Source of the DNA: Henriciella marina DSM 19595
Lineage (GTDB): Bacteria > Pseudomonadota > Alphaproteobacteria > Caulobacterales > Hyphomonadaceae
Assembly (NCBI RefSeq): GCF_000376805.1
Contig: NZ_AQXT01000002.1
Location: forward strand, 124,001-188,000
DNA: 64,000 nucleotides
Direction: 5' to 3'
The position numbers and the translations under genes were made by a program. The notes under the pieces were generated by a model. It was given only the letters and a program-made list of their open reading frames with translations. It searched no databases and was not told where the DNA came from. Numbering within the stretch: the stretch's first letter is position 1; every line of letters starts with the position of its first letter. Positions 25,953 to 36,729 of the stretch are shown here, one piece after another.

Positions 25953-28900
25953 CTATTCCGCCGCAACAAGCTCTTCGGCTGCATCAAGGTCGACAGAGAC
26001 CAGTTTCGACACGCCTTTCTCGCGCATGGTCACGCCGAAAAGCCGGTCCATGCGGCTCATCGTGACGGCATTGTGGGTGATCACGATAAACCGCGTGTCG
26101 GTTCGACGGCGCATCTCATCGAGCAGGCGGCAATAGCGGTCCACATTGGCGTCATCGAGCGGGGCATCGACCTCATCGAGGACGCAGATTGGGGCAGGGC
26201 GCGACAGGAAGACTGCGAAGATGAGGGCCGTTGCCGTCAGTGCCTGTTCGCCGCCGGACATGAGCGAAAGCGTCCCAAGGCGCTTGCCAGGCGGTTGCGC
26301 CATGATCTCGAGACCGGCCGACAGCGGATCATCGTCATCCACCAGGCGAAGCTCTGCCGCACCGCCGCGGAAAAGCGTCGTGAACAGGGCCTTGAAATGC
26401 TCGTTGACGTGGTCGAACGCCGCCAGCAACCGCGCGCGGCCCTCATCGTTGAGGGCTGTCACGCCTTCGCGCAGGCGAGCGATGGCCTTGATCAGGTCGT
26501 CTTTCTCGGAGGCCTGCGTGCCCAGACGTTCAGCCAGTTCCTCGGCTTCGGCCTCTGCTTCCATGTTGACGCCGCCCAGCTGGTCGCGATCCCGGCGCAG
26601 GAAGTCGAGCTGACGCTCAGCTTCGGACGGGTCCAGCGTCTCCAGCTCTTCCTCAGTGAGGCCAGCCTTGGCGAGCGTGATCAGGCCATTTGGCGCACGC
26701 TGGAACTGGTTGCGCGCCGCCTCCACAGCATCGCTGAGGCGGGATTCGGCATTCTCGATCCGGACCTTGGCGCCGGCGAGCGCTTCGCGGGCCTCGACAG
26801 CCGCGTTGGACGCGTCACGTGCTTCGGTCTCGCTTTCACGAAGACTGGCTTCCTTCTCGGCCAGCGCATCTGCCGCCACAGCGCGTTCATTTTCGAGCGT
26901 TTCAACACGCCCGGCCAGCGCGTCGATATTGCCCTGCATTTCTTCGGGCCGGGCGCGGGCTGATTCGGCCTCACCGGCTGCCTCACGGCGACGGGCCAGA
27001 AGATCTTCCAGCCGCTGTTCGCTGGCGGCGAACCGGCGCTCCCAGCGCTCGACATCGCGCGCAAATCCCTCGCGGCGCGCGATGGCCTGCTCGCGGTTGC
27101 GCGTGATGTCGGCCAGCTGGCCGCGATATTCGGTTTCGTCCGTGCGGGCCTTTGCCAAGGCTTCGCGCGCCTCGGCGAGCTCTTTTTCTGACGCCGCGAG
27201 ATCTTCAGGATCGCCGCCAATCGAAACGTCAGCCAGCGTCTCTTCAACGCCGCGAAGGTCTGATTCGACGCGGGCGAGTGCTTCTGCGGCCGATTCGCGT
27301 TTTACATCCGCGCGATCTGCCGCCTGCCGCGCCTCTGCAGTTGCTGACCGCGCCCGGTTAAGCTCTGCCGCTTTTGGTGACACCTGCTGGCGAGCGGCTT
27401 TGAGATCGCTTTCGGCCGTCTCGCGCGTTTCCTTGGCGTCCTTGAGCTCGGCGGAGGCCGCTTCAAGCCGTGCGCGGGCTGGACCGATCTCTGCCTCGGC
27501 GGCGTCGAGACGCGCCTGCTGGGCAAGGCGCTCTGCGGCAGACACAGGCGCATCCGGCGTGCGGGTGAACCCGTCCCAGCGCCAGAGATGGCCTTCGACA
27601 GACACCAGCCGCTGGCCGGGCTTCAGCTGCGTGGCCATGCGCGGCCCCAACTCCGGAGCGACGACACCGCACTGCGACAGGCGAACAGCAAGCTCGACCG
27701 GGGCCTCGACATAGGTCGACAGCGGCGCGGCCCCTTCAGGCAGGGCCGAAGTCTCAATCGAGCTTCCTGCCCAATAGAGCGCCGAGTCCGCGCGGGTCGA
27801 CGCCTGCAGATCATCGCCGAGGGCCGCGGCCACGGCTTTTTCATAGCCGTCATCTGAGCGGATGCGATCGATGACCGGCGGGGCTTTGGGCGCCGAAGAA
27901 GACTGCAGGAGGCGTTTCAAACCCGCGATTTCAGAGTCCAGCGTGCGCACAGCCGTGTCCGCCTGATTTCGCGGCTGCTGGGCAGCGGCCTCGCTTGTGC
28001 GGGCCTCGACCAGTGCCTCATCTGCCGCATCGACCGCGCGTTCGGCATCATGAAGCGCGATCTCGGCGGCTTCTTCGGCCTTTTCGGCGCTGGCCAGCCG
28101 GTCTGCGAGCGCAGTCGTGTCCGGCATGGAAGAGAGCTGCTGGCGAAGGCGGGTGGCCTCGGCCTCCAGCGTGTCCTTGCGGCGTCTCTGTGAGTTGGCA
28201 TTTGCTTCGGCTGCCTGGCGCTCGGCCTTCATTGCGGCAAGCTTTCCGCCAAGCGTATCGCTGAGTTCCTGCGCCGTTTGAAGATCGCGTCTGGCCTGCT
28301 CAAGCCTGGCGCTTGCTTCGGCTTCGAGCGCTTCATTTGCCTGAGGGTCTTCGGTCGGCAGGGCGGCGAGGCTTTCGCGGGCTTCGGCGAGTGCGCCTTC
28401 TGCCTCTTCCTTCTGGGCCTGCTCACGCTCGATATCAGACATGATCCGGCGCGCTTCGCTCTCATGGCGGGCGAGCAGCTCTGCGGCAGACTTTCGTTCT
28501 GTCTCAAGACGCGCAAGATCGATCTTGGCCTGACCCAGCTTGCCCGAAATTTCCGCCTCGGCATTGCGAAGCGGCTGAATGCCTTCGCCAGCTTCGATGC
28601 GGCGTGTCTCTGCCACTGCAGACGCGCGCGTCAGGGCCTCGACGGCATCGCGGCATCGCACCAGCTCGCCCTCTGCAAGCGTCTTTGCCTCAGTCGCGGT
28701 CTGCCAGCGAAGGTGGGCGAGGAAGGCCTCAAGTGCGGAAATTTTCTCCGACAGTTCTTTATATTTGCGCGCCTTGCGGGCCTGCCGTTTCAGACTTTCC
28801 AGCTGGCGCTCAACCTCGGCTGAGACTTCTGACAGGCGTTCGAGATTGGTTTCGGCCGCCCGCAGCTTCAGCTCTGCTTCGTGGCGGCGCGAGTTCAGCC

Positions 28901-29414
28901 CGGAAATGCCGGCGGCCTCTTCAAGGATACGGCGTCTGTTCTGCGGTTTGGAACCGATCAGCTCTGAGATCTGGCCCTGCCGGACAAGCGAAGGTGAGTT
29001 CGCGCCGGTTGAGGCGTCAGCGAAGATAAGCTGGATGTCCTTGCCACGAACCGTGCGCCCATTGAGCTTGTAGGTCGAGCCCGCGCCCCGTTTGAGGCGG
29101 CGCATGACTTCCAGCGTATCAGAGCCATTGAATTCGGGCGGCGCGGTGCGGTCTGAATTGTCCAGAACCAGCGTCACCTCAGCAAGCTCACGCGCTGGCC
29201 GCGACTGGGAGCCCGAGAAGATGAGGTCGTCCATCTCACCGCCCCGCATGGCACGGGCGGAATTGGCACCCATTGCCCAGCGCAGGGCTTCGAGAAGGTT
29301 GGATTTGCCGCATCCATTTGGCCCGACAATGCCTGTCAGGCCGGGATGGATCGGCACTTCCTGGGGCTCAACGAAGGATTTGAAGCCTGCAATGCGCAGT
29401 TCTGAAATGTGCAA
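25953..29414 (-). CDS. smc: Chromosome segregation protein SMC
   Basis: A 1153-aa SMC ATPase. The Walker A motif GPNGCGKS is at residues 31-38, a hinge domain lies around residues 490-620 (containing DGYEKAVAAALGDDLQA), and two long coiled coils flank it. The C-terminal head has the signature motif LSLMSGGEQALTATAL and Walker B region CVLDEVDAPLDDANVDRY. It forms the condensin ring that organises and segregates the chromosome. ScpA/ScpB are not in the window. The gene order dciA, dsbA-like, smc on one strand is common in alphaproteobacteria. Confidence 0.97.
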   Translation of the reverse strand: MHISELRIAGFKSFVEPQEVPIHPGLTGIVGPNGCGKSNLLEALRWAMGANSARAMRGGEMDDLIFSGSQSRPARELAEVTLVLDNSDRTAPPEFNGSDTLEVMRRLKRGAGSTYKLNGRTVRGKDIQLIFADASTGANSPSLVRQGQISELIGSKPQNRRRILEEAAGISGLNSRRHEAELKLRAAETNLERLSEVSAEVERQLESLKRQARKARKYKELSEKISALEAFLAHLRWQTATEAKTLAEGELVRCRDAVEALTRASAVAETRRIEAGEGIQPLRNAEAEISGKLGQAKIDLARLETERKSAAELLARHESEARRIMSDIEREQAQKEEAEGALAEARESLAALPTEDPQANEALEAEASARLEQARRDLQTAQELSDTLGGKLAAMKAERQAAEANANSQRRRKDTLEAEATRLRQQLSSMPDTTALADRLASAEKAEEAAEIALHDAERAVDAADEALVEARTSEAAAQQPRNQADTAVRTLDSEIAGLKRLLQSSSAPKAPPVIDRIRSDDGYEKAVAAALGDDLQASTRADSALYWAGSSIETSALPEGAAPLSTYVEAPVELAVRLSQCGVVAPELGPRMATQLKPGQRLVSVEGHLWRWDGFTRTPDAPVSAAERLAQQARLDAAEAEIGPARARLEAASAELKDAKETRETAESDLKAARQQVSPKAAELNRARSATAEARQAADRADVKRESAAEALARVESDLRGVEETLADVSIGGDPEDLAASEKELAEAREALAKARTDETEYRGQLADITRNREQAIARREGFARDVERWERRFAASEQRLEDLLARRREAAGEAESARARPEEMQGNIDALAGRVETLENERAVAADALAEKEASLRESETEARDASNAAVEAREALAGAKVRIENAESRLSDAVEAARNQFQRAPNGLITLAKAGLTEEELETLDPSEAERQLDFLRRDRDQLGGVNMEAEAEAEELAERLGTQASEKDDLIKAIARLREGVTALNDEGRARLLAAFDHVNEHFKALFTTLFRGGAAELRLVDDDDPLSAGLEIMAQPPGKRLGTLSLMSGGEQALTATALIFAVFLSRPAPICVLDEVDAPLDDANVDRYCRLLDEMRRRTDTRFIVITHNAVTMSRMDRLFGVTMREKGVSKLVSVDLDAAEELVAAE

Positions 29415-29441
29415 TGCAGGCTCCCCAATTTCGTCGAAGGT

Positions 29442-30221
29442 CTATTGCTGCGGGACAGCTTCACCTTCGGTTTCGTCCATGGACTCTGCGTCACTGTTCA
29501 TAGATTCGCCCGACATGTCGCCCTCATCAGTCATGACGGGCTCTTCAGCGTCGCCGGGTGCCTCTTCGCCAAGCTCTTCGTTCAGGATCTCCTGCATGGC
29601 TGGCCACTGGCGCCAGGCATAGCCCTCAAGCTGCTCGCCATTCAGGAAGACGGTCGGCGTAGCGTTCACGCCCTGCTGGTCGCCGGCGGCGACAGAGGCA
29701 GAGATTGCGCGGCGAACGTCGGAGTTCTGAAGGCAGGCGTCGAACTCGGCCGGGTCGCTGATGCCGTGATTGGCGGCAACCTGTTGCAGGGCCTGCTTCA
29801 CCTGGCCACCCTGGCGCGCAAGGCTCAGTATGGCGGTCTGACGCGAGAAGAGCTCATCGAGAACATCATAATAGCTGTCTTCGCCGGCGCACCGGGCAAT
29901 CGCAAAGCCAGCGACAGAGATCTCTGCTGGCGCGGTCGGGAACTCGCGGAAGACATAACGGACCTTGCCGGTATCGACATAGTCTTCCTTCAGATTGCCA
30001 ACGACTTCATTGTGAAACTGAAGGCAGGCCGGGCAGGTCCACGATGCATATTCGACGATGGTCACGGGCGCATCATCAGCACCGAGCGAGATTTCCTGAA
30101 GGGCTGCTTCCGAGCTGCCATTGGCCTGGCCCGTTTCGTCGCCCGAGGCGCCGCACGCCGCCATCATCAGGAAGGAAACTGCCAGGATGGAGGACCGGCG
30201 GGTAAGTGCATTCATCTTCAT
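29442..30221 (-). CDS. DsbA-family thioredoxin-fold lipoprotein
   Basis: A 259-aa protein with lipobox MMAAC (Cys23) and a DsbA/BdbD-type thiol-disulfide domain: active site CPAC (Cys63/Cys66) in VEYASWTCPACLQFHNEV, an inserted helical domain, and the cis-Pro motif GVNATPTVFLNGE. It probably oxidises or isomerises disulfides on the periplasmic side of the membrane. The last ~40 residues form an acidic tail rich in Glu, Asp, Met and Ser (MTDEGDMSGESM and so on), which is unusual. It lies 27 bases upstream of smc on the same strand. Confidence 0.92.
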   Translation of the reverse strand: MKMNALTRRSSILAVSFLMMAACGASGDETGQANGSSEAALQEISLGADDAPVTIVEYASWTCPACLQFHNEVVGNLKEDYVDTGKVRYVFREFPTAPAEISVAGFAIARCAGEDSYYDVLDELFSRQTAILSLARQGGQVKQALQQVAANHGISDPAEFDACLQNSDVRRAISASVAAGDQQGVNATPTVFLNGEQLEGYAWRQWPAMQEILNEELGEEAPGDAEEPVMTDEGDMSGESMNSDAESMDETEGEAVPQQ

Positions 30222-30257
30222 GGGCTCATTCTCGTGAGATTGATGTTGGACCGCCCG

Positions 30258-30845
30258 TCATGTCTCGTCGGGCTGATTTCGATTGTCATCGCTGGCTAGC
30301 ACAGCTTCCCCCAGCGCCAAAACCGCTTCGCGCAAGGCGCGGTCTTCGATCCTGGCGACAGAGGCCTGCAGCGCCGCTTTCTCTTCGGCAGTCAGGGGCC
30401 GTTTGGCGCGCACAGGCTTCTGAAGCGGCTGGCGGGCAAGTGGTCCCTGCTTGATACGGATTTCGCTGATATCCCCGCCAAGCGCGACAGAGACACGCTG
30501 GCGTATAAGCTCGCTCTGATGCTGGATCATGGTGGATGCGGCCGGGATGCACTGAACCGTCAGCACCCGACCCTTGCCCTTGCCACCGGAACCGATTTTT
30601 TCTGGCTCACAGACACGGGCGATCTGCGCGCCGACAATCTCACCCCAGAGGAGCTTCAGCTTGCCGATGGCCGGGCCCTTGTCGGGCAGGCGGCTGCGCG
30701 TAATTCGCTGGCTGAGCGTGCCAATCGTCTTCGGCGAGGGCGCCACAGGCTTTGCCCGCGCATGGCGAAGGCGTATCCGGGCACGGGCTTCTTCCAGCGG
30801 ATCGAGGCTTGATCTCATCACCATGATGGAGATTGTGCCCTGCAT
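30258..30845 (-). CDS. DUF721 / DciA-like protein (replicative helicase loader family)
   Basis: Up to 195 aa. The DUF721 core is visible: LSQRITRSRLPDKGPAIGKLKLLWGEIVGAQIARVCEPEKI, then VLTVQCIPAASTMIQHQSELIRQRV, the KH-like beta-alpha unit that contacts DnaB in DciA proteins. It likely loads the replicative helicase. The start is uncertain: ATGs at 30845, 30824 and 30818 are all in frame without a clear ribosome-binding site. The first would abut the divergent mutY start exactly. Downstream is the DsbA-like gene on the same strand. Confidence 0.85.
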   Translation of the reverse strand: MQGTISIMVMRSSLDPLEEARARIRLRHARAKPVAPSPKTIGTLSQRITRSRLPDKGPAIGKLKLLWGEIVGAQIARVCEPEKIGSGGKGKGRVLTVQCIPAASTMIQHQSELIRQRVSVALGGDISEIRIKQGPLARQPLQKPVRAKRPLTAEEKAALQASVARIEDRALREAVLALGEAVLASDDNRNQPDET

Positions 30846-31905
30846 GGCGAAACGAGAAAAGGCCGATTCTGCGGCTGAGGCGCGCTTTGAGGGTCTGCCA
30901 GCCGCGCTTCTGGACTGGTATGGGCGTCACGCGCGCAGCCTGCCATGGCGAATCGGGCCGGGAAAACGCGCCGAAGGCGTTGTGCCGGACCCTTACCGTG
31001 TCTGGCTGGCAGAGATCATGCTGCAGCAGACAACGGTGCCCCATGCGGCAGGGTATTTCGAGACTTTCACCCGGACCTGGCCCACCGTTGAGGCGCTGGC
31101 AGGCGCTGAAGATAGCGATGTCATGGCGGCCTGGGCGGGGCTTGGCTATTATGCCCGCGCCCGCAACCTCCTGAAATGTGCACGTGAGGTGACCGCGAGA
31201 GGTAGCTGGCCACGAACAGAGGCGGGCCTTCGCGATCTACCGGGGATCGGTCCCTATACTGCAGGCGCCGTTGCCGCGCTGGCATTCGGCGAACCTGCCG
31301 CCGCCGTTGATGGCAATGTCGACCGCGTTTTCTCGCGCCTCATGGCAACGAAAGGCGACTGGAAGGAGGAGAAACGCCGTATCGCAGAGACGGTGAAGGC
31401 AACCGTACCAGGCGACAGGCCCGGGGAGTTTGCCGAAGCTCTGATGGACCTTGGCGCGACGGTATGTACCCCCAAACGGCCCAACTGCCTGATCTGCCCC
31501 TTGCGGGATTGGTGCGCGGCTTACGCCGAGGGGACGCCGGATCAATATCCCATCAAGCCAGCAAAAAAGACAAAGCCGGTGCGCTATGGTGAGGTCTATG
31601 TCGTCCGCGGCCCGTCCGGTGTGGCGGTGGAGACCCGCCCGCCGCACGGGCTTCTGGGCGGTATGCTCGGCCTGCCCACCACCGCCTGGCTGCAGGACGA
31701 CAGACCAGAGCGGGCGGCATGGATGACAGGGGGCTCAGAAATCGGCGAGGTAAAACACGTCTTCACGCATTTCGAACTTCGCCTGCTTGTCGTGACCGCA
31801 GGCGATACCGCCGCTCTGCCGCAAGGCTATGGGTTCAAGGATGAAGAGACCGTCGGCGCGGCCCTCCCAAGCGCCTTTCGCAAGGCACTGAAGCTCGCCT
31901 CATGA
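30844..31905 (+). CDS. mutY: Adenine DNA glycosylase
   Basis: A 353-aa glycosylase removing adenine opposite 8-oxoguanine. Catalytic Glu is in WLAEIMLQQTTV, the helix-hairpin-helix is LRDLPGIGPYTAGAVAALAF followed by the catalytic Asp in VDGNVDRVFSR. The iron-sulfur cluster is CTPKRPNCLICPLRDWC (C-x6-C-x2-C-x5-C). A C-terminal NUDIX-like domain (from about residue 235) reads the oxidised base. The frame is open back to 30574, but ATG at 30844 begins the conserved sequence and has TGGAGA upstream. Confidence 0.95.
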   Translation: MAKREKADSAAEARFEGLPAALLDWYGRHARSLPWRIGPGKRAEGVVPDPYRVWLAEIMLQQTTVPHAAGYFETFTRTWPTVEALAGAEDSDVMAAWAGLGYYARARNLLKCAREVTARGSWPRTEAGLRDLPGIGPYTAGAVAALAFGEPAAAVDGNVDRVFSRLMATKGDWKEEKRRIAETVKATVPGDRPGEFAEALMDLGATVCTPKRPNCLICPLRDWCAAYAEGTPDQYPIKPAKKTKPVRYGEVYVVRGPSGVAVETRPPHGLLGGMLGLPTTAWLQDDRPERAAWMTGGSEIGEVKHVFTHFELRLLVVTAGDTAALPQGYGFKDEETVGAALPSAFRKALKLAS

Positions 31906-33648
31906 CGTCTCGCGCGTGCCTGTTCGATAGGCTTCCTCACGCTCGGCCGCCAGTAGGTCGCGCACGGTTTCACCGGCATATCCGAACTCTTCGAGCACGC
32001 GTCCAGACAGCTGCAAGGCCGCTTCTATTGCGTCGGGTATGACGTGATTGGCGCCTGCGGCCTCCAGCTGACGGCCGTGCTCGGGGTCGCGCGCCCGGAC
32101 CAGGATCGGCAGGGCAGGGCGCTTGCGCCGCACGGCCTCGACCATACGCTTTGCGATCGTTGCATTATCCACCGTGATCACAATCATGGAAGCCCCTGCG
32201 AGGCCGGCTGCATCCAGCATTTCAGGTCGCCCCGCATCACCGATCGAAATCTGCCATCCACTATCGCGTCCTTGCTGCACAAGGGTCGGGTCGCGTTCGA
32301 TCACAACGACGTCAGTGTTTGCTTCGGCGAGAACGCGGGCGATGGTGCGGCCAACGCGTCCGAAGCCAGCGACGATCACATGGCCATCACGATCGGTGTA
32401 GTCAGTCTCTGACACCGGCTCAGGGGGCTCGCTCGGTCGGGATGTGGTCTGTTTTGCCAGCATCTGGCCTAGGCGCGAGGTGACGGGGATCAACAACATG
32501 GAGACACCAGCGATTGCCGTGACGGGCGTCGCTTGCTGCGTGGTCAGCAAGCCAGCCGAGGTGGCGGCCGCCATGACCACGAAGGCGAATTCACCTGCCG
32601 GTGCCAGAAGGAAGGCCGCTTCCGTGGCCGCTGGCCTGCTCGCGCCAGCAAGTCTTGTGCTGGTCCAGGCAATCACAAGTTTCAGCGCGATCAGGGCGGC
32701 CAGCCCGCCAAGGACGAGCGGTGCCAGTTCGACGAGCACAACAAGGTCAACGCTCATTCCAACGGTCATGAAGAAGATGCCGAGAAGAAGCCCCTTGAAT
32801 GGATCAAGGTCGACTTCAGCCTGATGACGAAATTCGGTTTCGCCCAACAGGAGCCCCGCAAGAAAGGCGCCGAGGGCCACGGACAGACCTGCCGACGCTG
32901 TGATGACCGCCGCGCCGATCACCGTAAAAAGGGTGACCGCCATCAGGAAGTCGCGACCGCCCGCCTCGGCAGCCAGTCTGAAGACCGGCCGAACCGCAAA
33001 CCGACCGATTGCGATGATCACGACCAGCGCCAGAAGGCCTTCACCGAGAGCCCGGAAAACGTCGCCCAGAATGCTGCCGCCGCTTTCGGCTGACAGAAAG
33101 CTGATCAGGATCAGAATGGGCGCGACAAGAATGTCCTGAAAGAGAAGCACACCGAGGGCTGTCTTCCCGGTTGGCCCGGTGGCCCGGTGCTCACTGGTGA
33201 GCATCTGCATCACGATGGCCGTCGAAGACAGGGCCAGCGCCAGGCCGATTATCGCTGCGGCGCGGGGATCCATGCCGAACAGCCAAAGGGCGGCGCCAAT
33301 CGCCGTTGCGCTCGCTGTCGTTTGCAGGACCCCTGCGCCGAAGACAGCCTCCTTCATGCGCCAGAGCTTGGTAAAGGACAGCTCGAGCCCGATCAGGAAG
33401 AGCAGGAAGAGAATTCCAAGCTCTGCAAAGGGCTCTGCGGCTTCAGGCTCGCCAACTGTAACGAATTGAACAGGCGCCCAGATATCCTCGAACGTACCGA
33501 GGCCATAGGGGCCGAGCACGACGCCAGCGACCAGAAAACCGGCCACGGCGGGCACACGTATCAGTCGCAGCGCCGGCACAATCACACCGGCGGCGAATAG
33601 AAAGACGAGCATGTCTTTCAGGAAGATGTCCTGACCCTCATGTCCCAT
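31900..33648 (-). CDS. CPA2-family monovalent cation:proton antiporter (KefB/KefC-like)
   Basis: A 582-aa protein. Residues ~10-390 form about twelve membrane helices of the Na/H exchanger fold, with the characteristic FLLFLIGLELSFTKLW helix. The C-terminal part is a TrkA-N/RCK nucleotide-binding domain starting HVIVAGFGRVGRTIARVLAEA (GxGxxG). It probably exports potassium in exchange for protons under ligand control, as in Kef systems that protect against electrophiles; no KefF/KefG ancillary gene is adjacent. It overlaps the mutY 3' end by 6 bases in convergent orientation. Confidence 0.93.
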   Translation of the reverse strand: MGHEGQDIFLKDMLVFLFAAGVIVPALRLIRVPAVAGFLVAGVVLGPYGLGTFEDIWAPVQFVTVGEPEAAEPFAELGILFLLFLIGLELSFTKLWRMKEAVFGAGVLQTTASATAIGAALWLFGMDPRAAAIIGLALALSSTAIVMQMLTSEHRATGPTGKTALGVLLFQDILVAPILILISFLSAESGGSILGDVFRALGEGLLALVVIIAIGRFAVRPVFRLAAEAGGRDFLMAVTLFTVIGAAVITASAGLSVALGAFLAGLLLGETEFRHQAEVDLDPFKGLLLGIFFMTVGMSVDLVVLVELAPLVLGGLAALIALKLVIAWTSTRLAGASRPAATEAAFLLAPAGEFAFVVMAAATSAGLLTTQQATPVTAIAGVSMLLIPVTSRLGQMLAKQTTSRPSEPPEPVSETDYTDRDGHVIVAGFGRVGRTIARVLAEANTDVVVIERDPTLVQQGRDSGWQISIGDAGRPEMLDAAGLAGASMIVITVDNATIAKRMVEAVRRKRPALPILVRARDPEHGRQLEAAGANHVIPDAIEAALQLSGRVLEEFGYAGETVRDLLAAEREEAYRTGTRETS

Positions 33649-33725
33649 ACCCCTGTATCGACACGATCAGAACGGTCAGGGCAAGGCGCAGCCTTCGAAC
33701 AAGTGCGCTGAGACGGGTATCCGGC

Positions 33726-34838
<1,113 letters not shown>

Positions 34839-35010
34839 TTACAGGCGCGCATCCCGCAGGAATTTGGTTATTCAATCGTTACATCTGGCGCTCACGGCGC
34901 AGCAGCAGACGAGAATGATTGTTCCGGCTCCGCAATAAGCCTCTTTTCGGCCTGTGGACAAGTTTGTGGAAATCTCTCTTTAGCCGGGCTCTGGCGGAGG
35001 TCAGTAGCGA

Positions 35011-36144
35011 TCAGAGTTCGAGCCGCATCTGCCCGTTTGGCGGCTCTGCTGGCCGGAAGAGATCTGTGCGAAGCCGCGGGCGGCCTTCATCGAGACCGAG
35101 CCTTCGGGCCGCTTTCTTGAAGCGCTGTGAAATCAGGCGGGCATGAACGCCGCGTCCCCGGCCACGTTCGAACCAGTTCGCATCATAGTCCTGCCCTCCG
35201 CGCATATCGCGCAGCGTGTTGATGACCTTGGCCGCCCTGTCCGGGTAATGCTCCGCCAGCCATTCATGAAAGATATCCTTCAGCTCGAAGGGCAGGCGCA
35301 GGACCACATAGCCTGCATTGGTCGCGCCATGCTCAGCGGCGGCTTCCAGCATGTCTTCCATCTCTGGCTCATTCAGCGCGGGTATGATCGGCGCCGTCAT
35401 CGTGATGACGGGAATACCGGCTTCGGCAAGCGCAGAGATGGTCTGAAGCCGCCGGTATGGCGCTGCGGCGCGCGGCTCCATCAGGCGCGACAGGCGTGGG
35501 TCAAGCGATGTCAGGGACACACCAACACGCGCAAGACCTTTCTCCGCCATCGGCGCGATGAGATCGATATCGCGCTGGATCAGGGCCGACTTGGTGAGCA
35601 GGGTCACCGGGTGATTGTGCTCTGACAGGATTTCCAGAAAGGTCCGCGTCAGCTTCAGCTGGCGTTCGACTGGTTGATACGCATCGGTGTTCATGCCGAG
35701 CGCGATGGGTCTCGGCACATAGGAGGGGCGCGACAGCTCCTTCTTAAGAAGGGCAGGGCCGTCAGGCTTGAAGAAGATGCGGCTCTCGAAATCGAGTCCG
35801 GCCGATAGTCCATGATAGGCATGTGTCGGCCGCGCAAAACAATAGACGCAGCCATGCTCACAGCCGCGATAGGGATTGATCGTGCGGTCGAAGGAAATGT
35901 CCGGTGAGCGATTATAGGTAATGATGGTGCGCGCGGTCTCGCGGGTCAGGCTCGTCTGAAGACGCCCGGCTGCCTCTTCAACTGTGCCCCAGCCATCATC
36001 AAACGCGTCGCGTGTTTCACGCTCGAATCGCCCCGTCTGATTCGAAATAGCGCCGCGTCCACGATGTTCATGGCGCTCAGCCGTGTGCGAGACGTCGAGA
36101 TTGGTGACGCGGCCCTTGGGGGGAAGTTTCTGGTTCAGTCTCAT
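35011..36144 (-). CDS. PA0069-family radical SAM protein
   Basis: A 377-aa radical S-adenosylmethionine protein. The cluster motif is CEHGCVYCFAR (C-x3-C-x2-C), typical of the spore-photolyase-like PA0069/Rv2578c group rather than standard CxxxCxxC with aromatic spacing. The N-terminal region TNLDVSHTAERHEHRGRGA contains the usual PA0069 segment, followed by a TIM-barrel with GVSLTSLDPRLSRLMEPRAAAP. Its reaction is not known. ATG at 36144 is chosen over a TTG at 36186. Downstream of the BLUF gene on the same strand, 89 bases apart. Confidence 0.9.
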   Translation of the reverse strand: MRLNQKLPPKGRVTNLDVSHTAERHEHRGRGAISNQTGRFERETRDAFDDGWGTVEEAAGRLQTSLTRETARTIITYNRSPDISFDRTINPYRGCEHGCVYCFARPTHAYHGLSAGLDFESRIFFKPDGPALLKKELSRPSYVPRPIALGMNTDAYQPVERQLKLTRTFLEILSEHNHPVTLLTKSALIQRDIDLIAPMAEKGLARVGVSLTSLDPRLSRLMEPRAAAPYRRLQTISALAEAGIPVITMTAPIIPALNEPEMEDMLEAAAEHGATNAGYVVLRLPFELKDIFHEWLAEHYPDRAAKVINTLRDMRGGQDYDANWFERGRGRGVHARLISQRFKKAARRLGLDEGRPRLRTDLFRPAEPPNGQMRLEL

Positions 36145-36233
36145 GGCGTGGAGGAAACCATGAGAAATGGAACAAAACAAGAACAATATGGATAAGCGGA
36201 AGCAGCTTCCACAAGCTGTTTCCTATGAGGGGC

Positions 36234-36647
36234 CTATCCGCGCCTGGTGTCGAAACTTTCCAGGATCGTCCGGAAGTGTTTTGCAAGGCTCGAGGGAAGG
36301 AAGAGCGCAATATCCTTGGTGATCGTCATGCCGTCCGGGGCGTCACCATGTGAGGCAGGCACGATCTGAAGCAGCATCGGCGCCTCGTCGAACTCGCGCA
36401 CCGCCGTGCGTTCGCGATAGATCACGACGACGTTGCGGTGACGGTCATCCTTGCAGATCTGGTCGAATACCTTCTCGACGGCCTTCTGCGGGCCCTCGAT
36501 CACCTGCATGAAGTTCGTGCCATTGAAGAGCAGGATGCCGGTGACGTCACTCTCCCGGTTATTCGTAATGGCAGACTCCAGGATGTTCTGAAGATCGACT
36601 GAAGAAAGCGTCTTGGTGGCGACACTGACATAGGCGAGTTTGAACAT
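36234..36647 (-). CDS. BLUF-domain blue-light sensor
   Basis: A 137-aa short BLUF protein that should bind FAD. Key residues align with AppA: Tyr6 (AYVS), Asn30 (TNNRESDVTG) and Gln48 (FMQVIEG), plus Met91. The position equivalent to AppA Trp104 is Ala89 in the stretch FDEAPMLL. The last ~40 residues form two extra helices without an output domain, so it likely signals by protein contact, like other short BLUF proteins. Immediately upstream of the PA0069 gene on the same strand, so the two may be co-transcribed. Confidence 0.93.
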   Translation of the reverse strand: MFKLAYVSVATKTLSSVDLQNILESAITNNRESDVTGILLFNGTNFMQVIEGPQKAVEKVFDQICKDDRHRNVVVIYRERTAVREFDEAPMLLQIVPASHGDAPDGMTITKDIALFLPSSLAKHFRTILESFDTRRG

Positions 36648-36729
36648 GACGGACCCTTCTCATTGGGACGCGACATGGGGCCATCCGTGCCGCCACGTCG
36701 ATAACTTGCATCAACATTTACGTTCAGAT

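Noticed and set aside
25947-26963. Long plus-strand frames opposite smc (also 26656-27714)
   Set aside because: Antisense shadows of the Ala/Glu-rich coiled coil; composition (Ser/Arg/Ala-rich) is a typical artefact.
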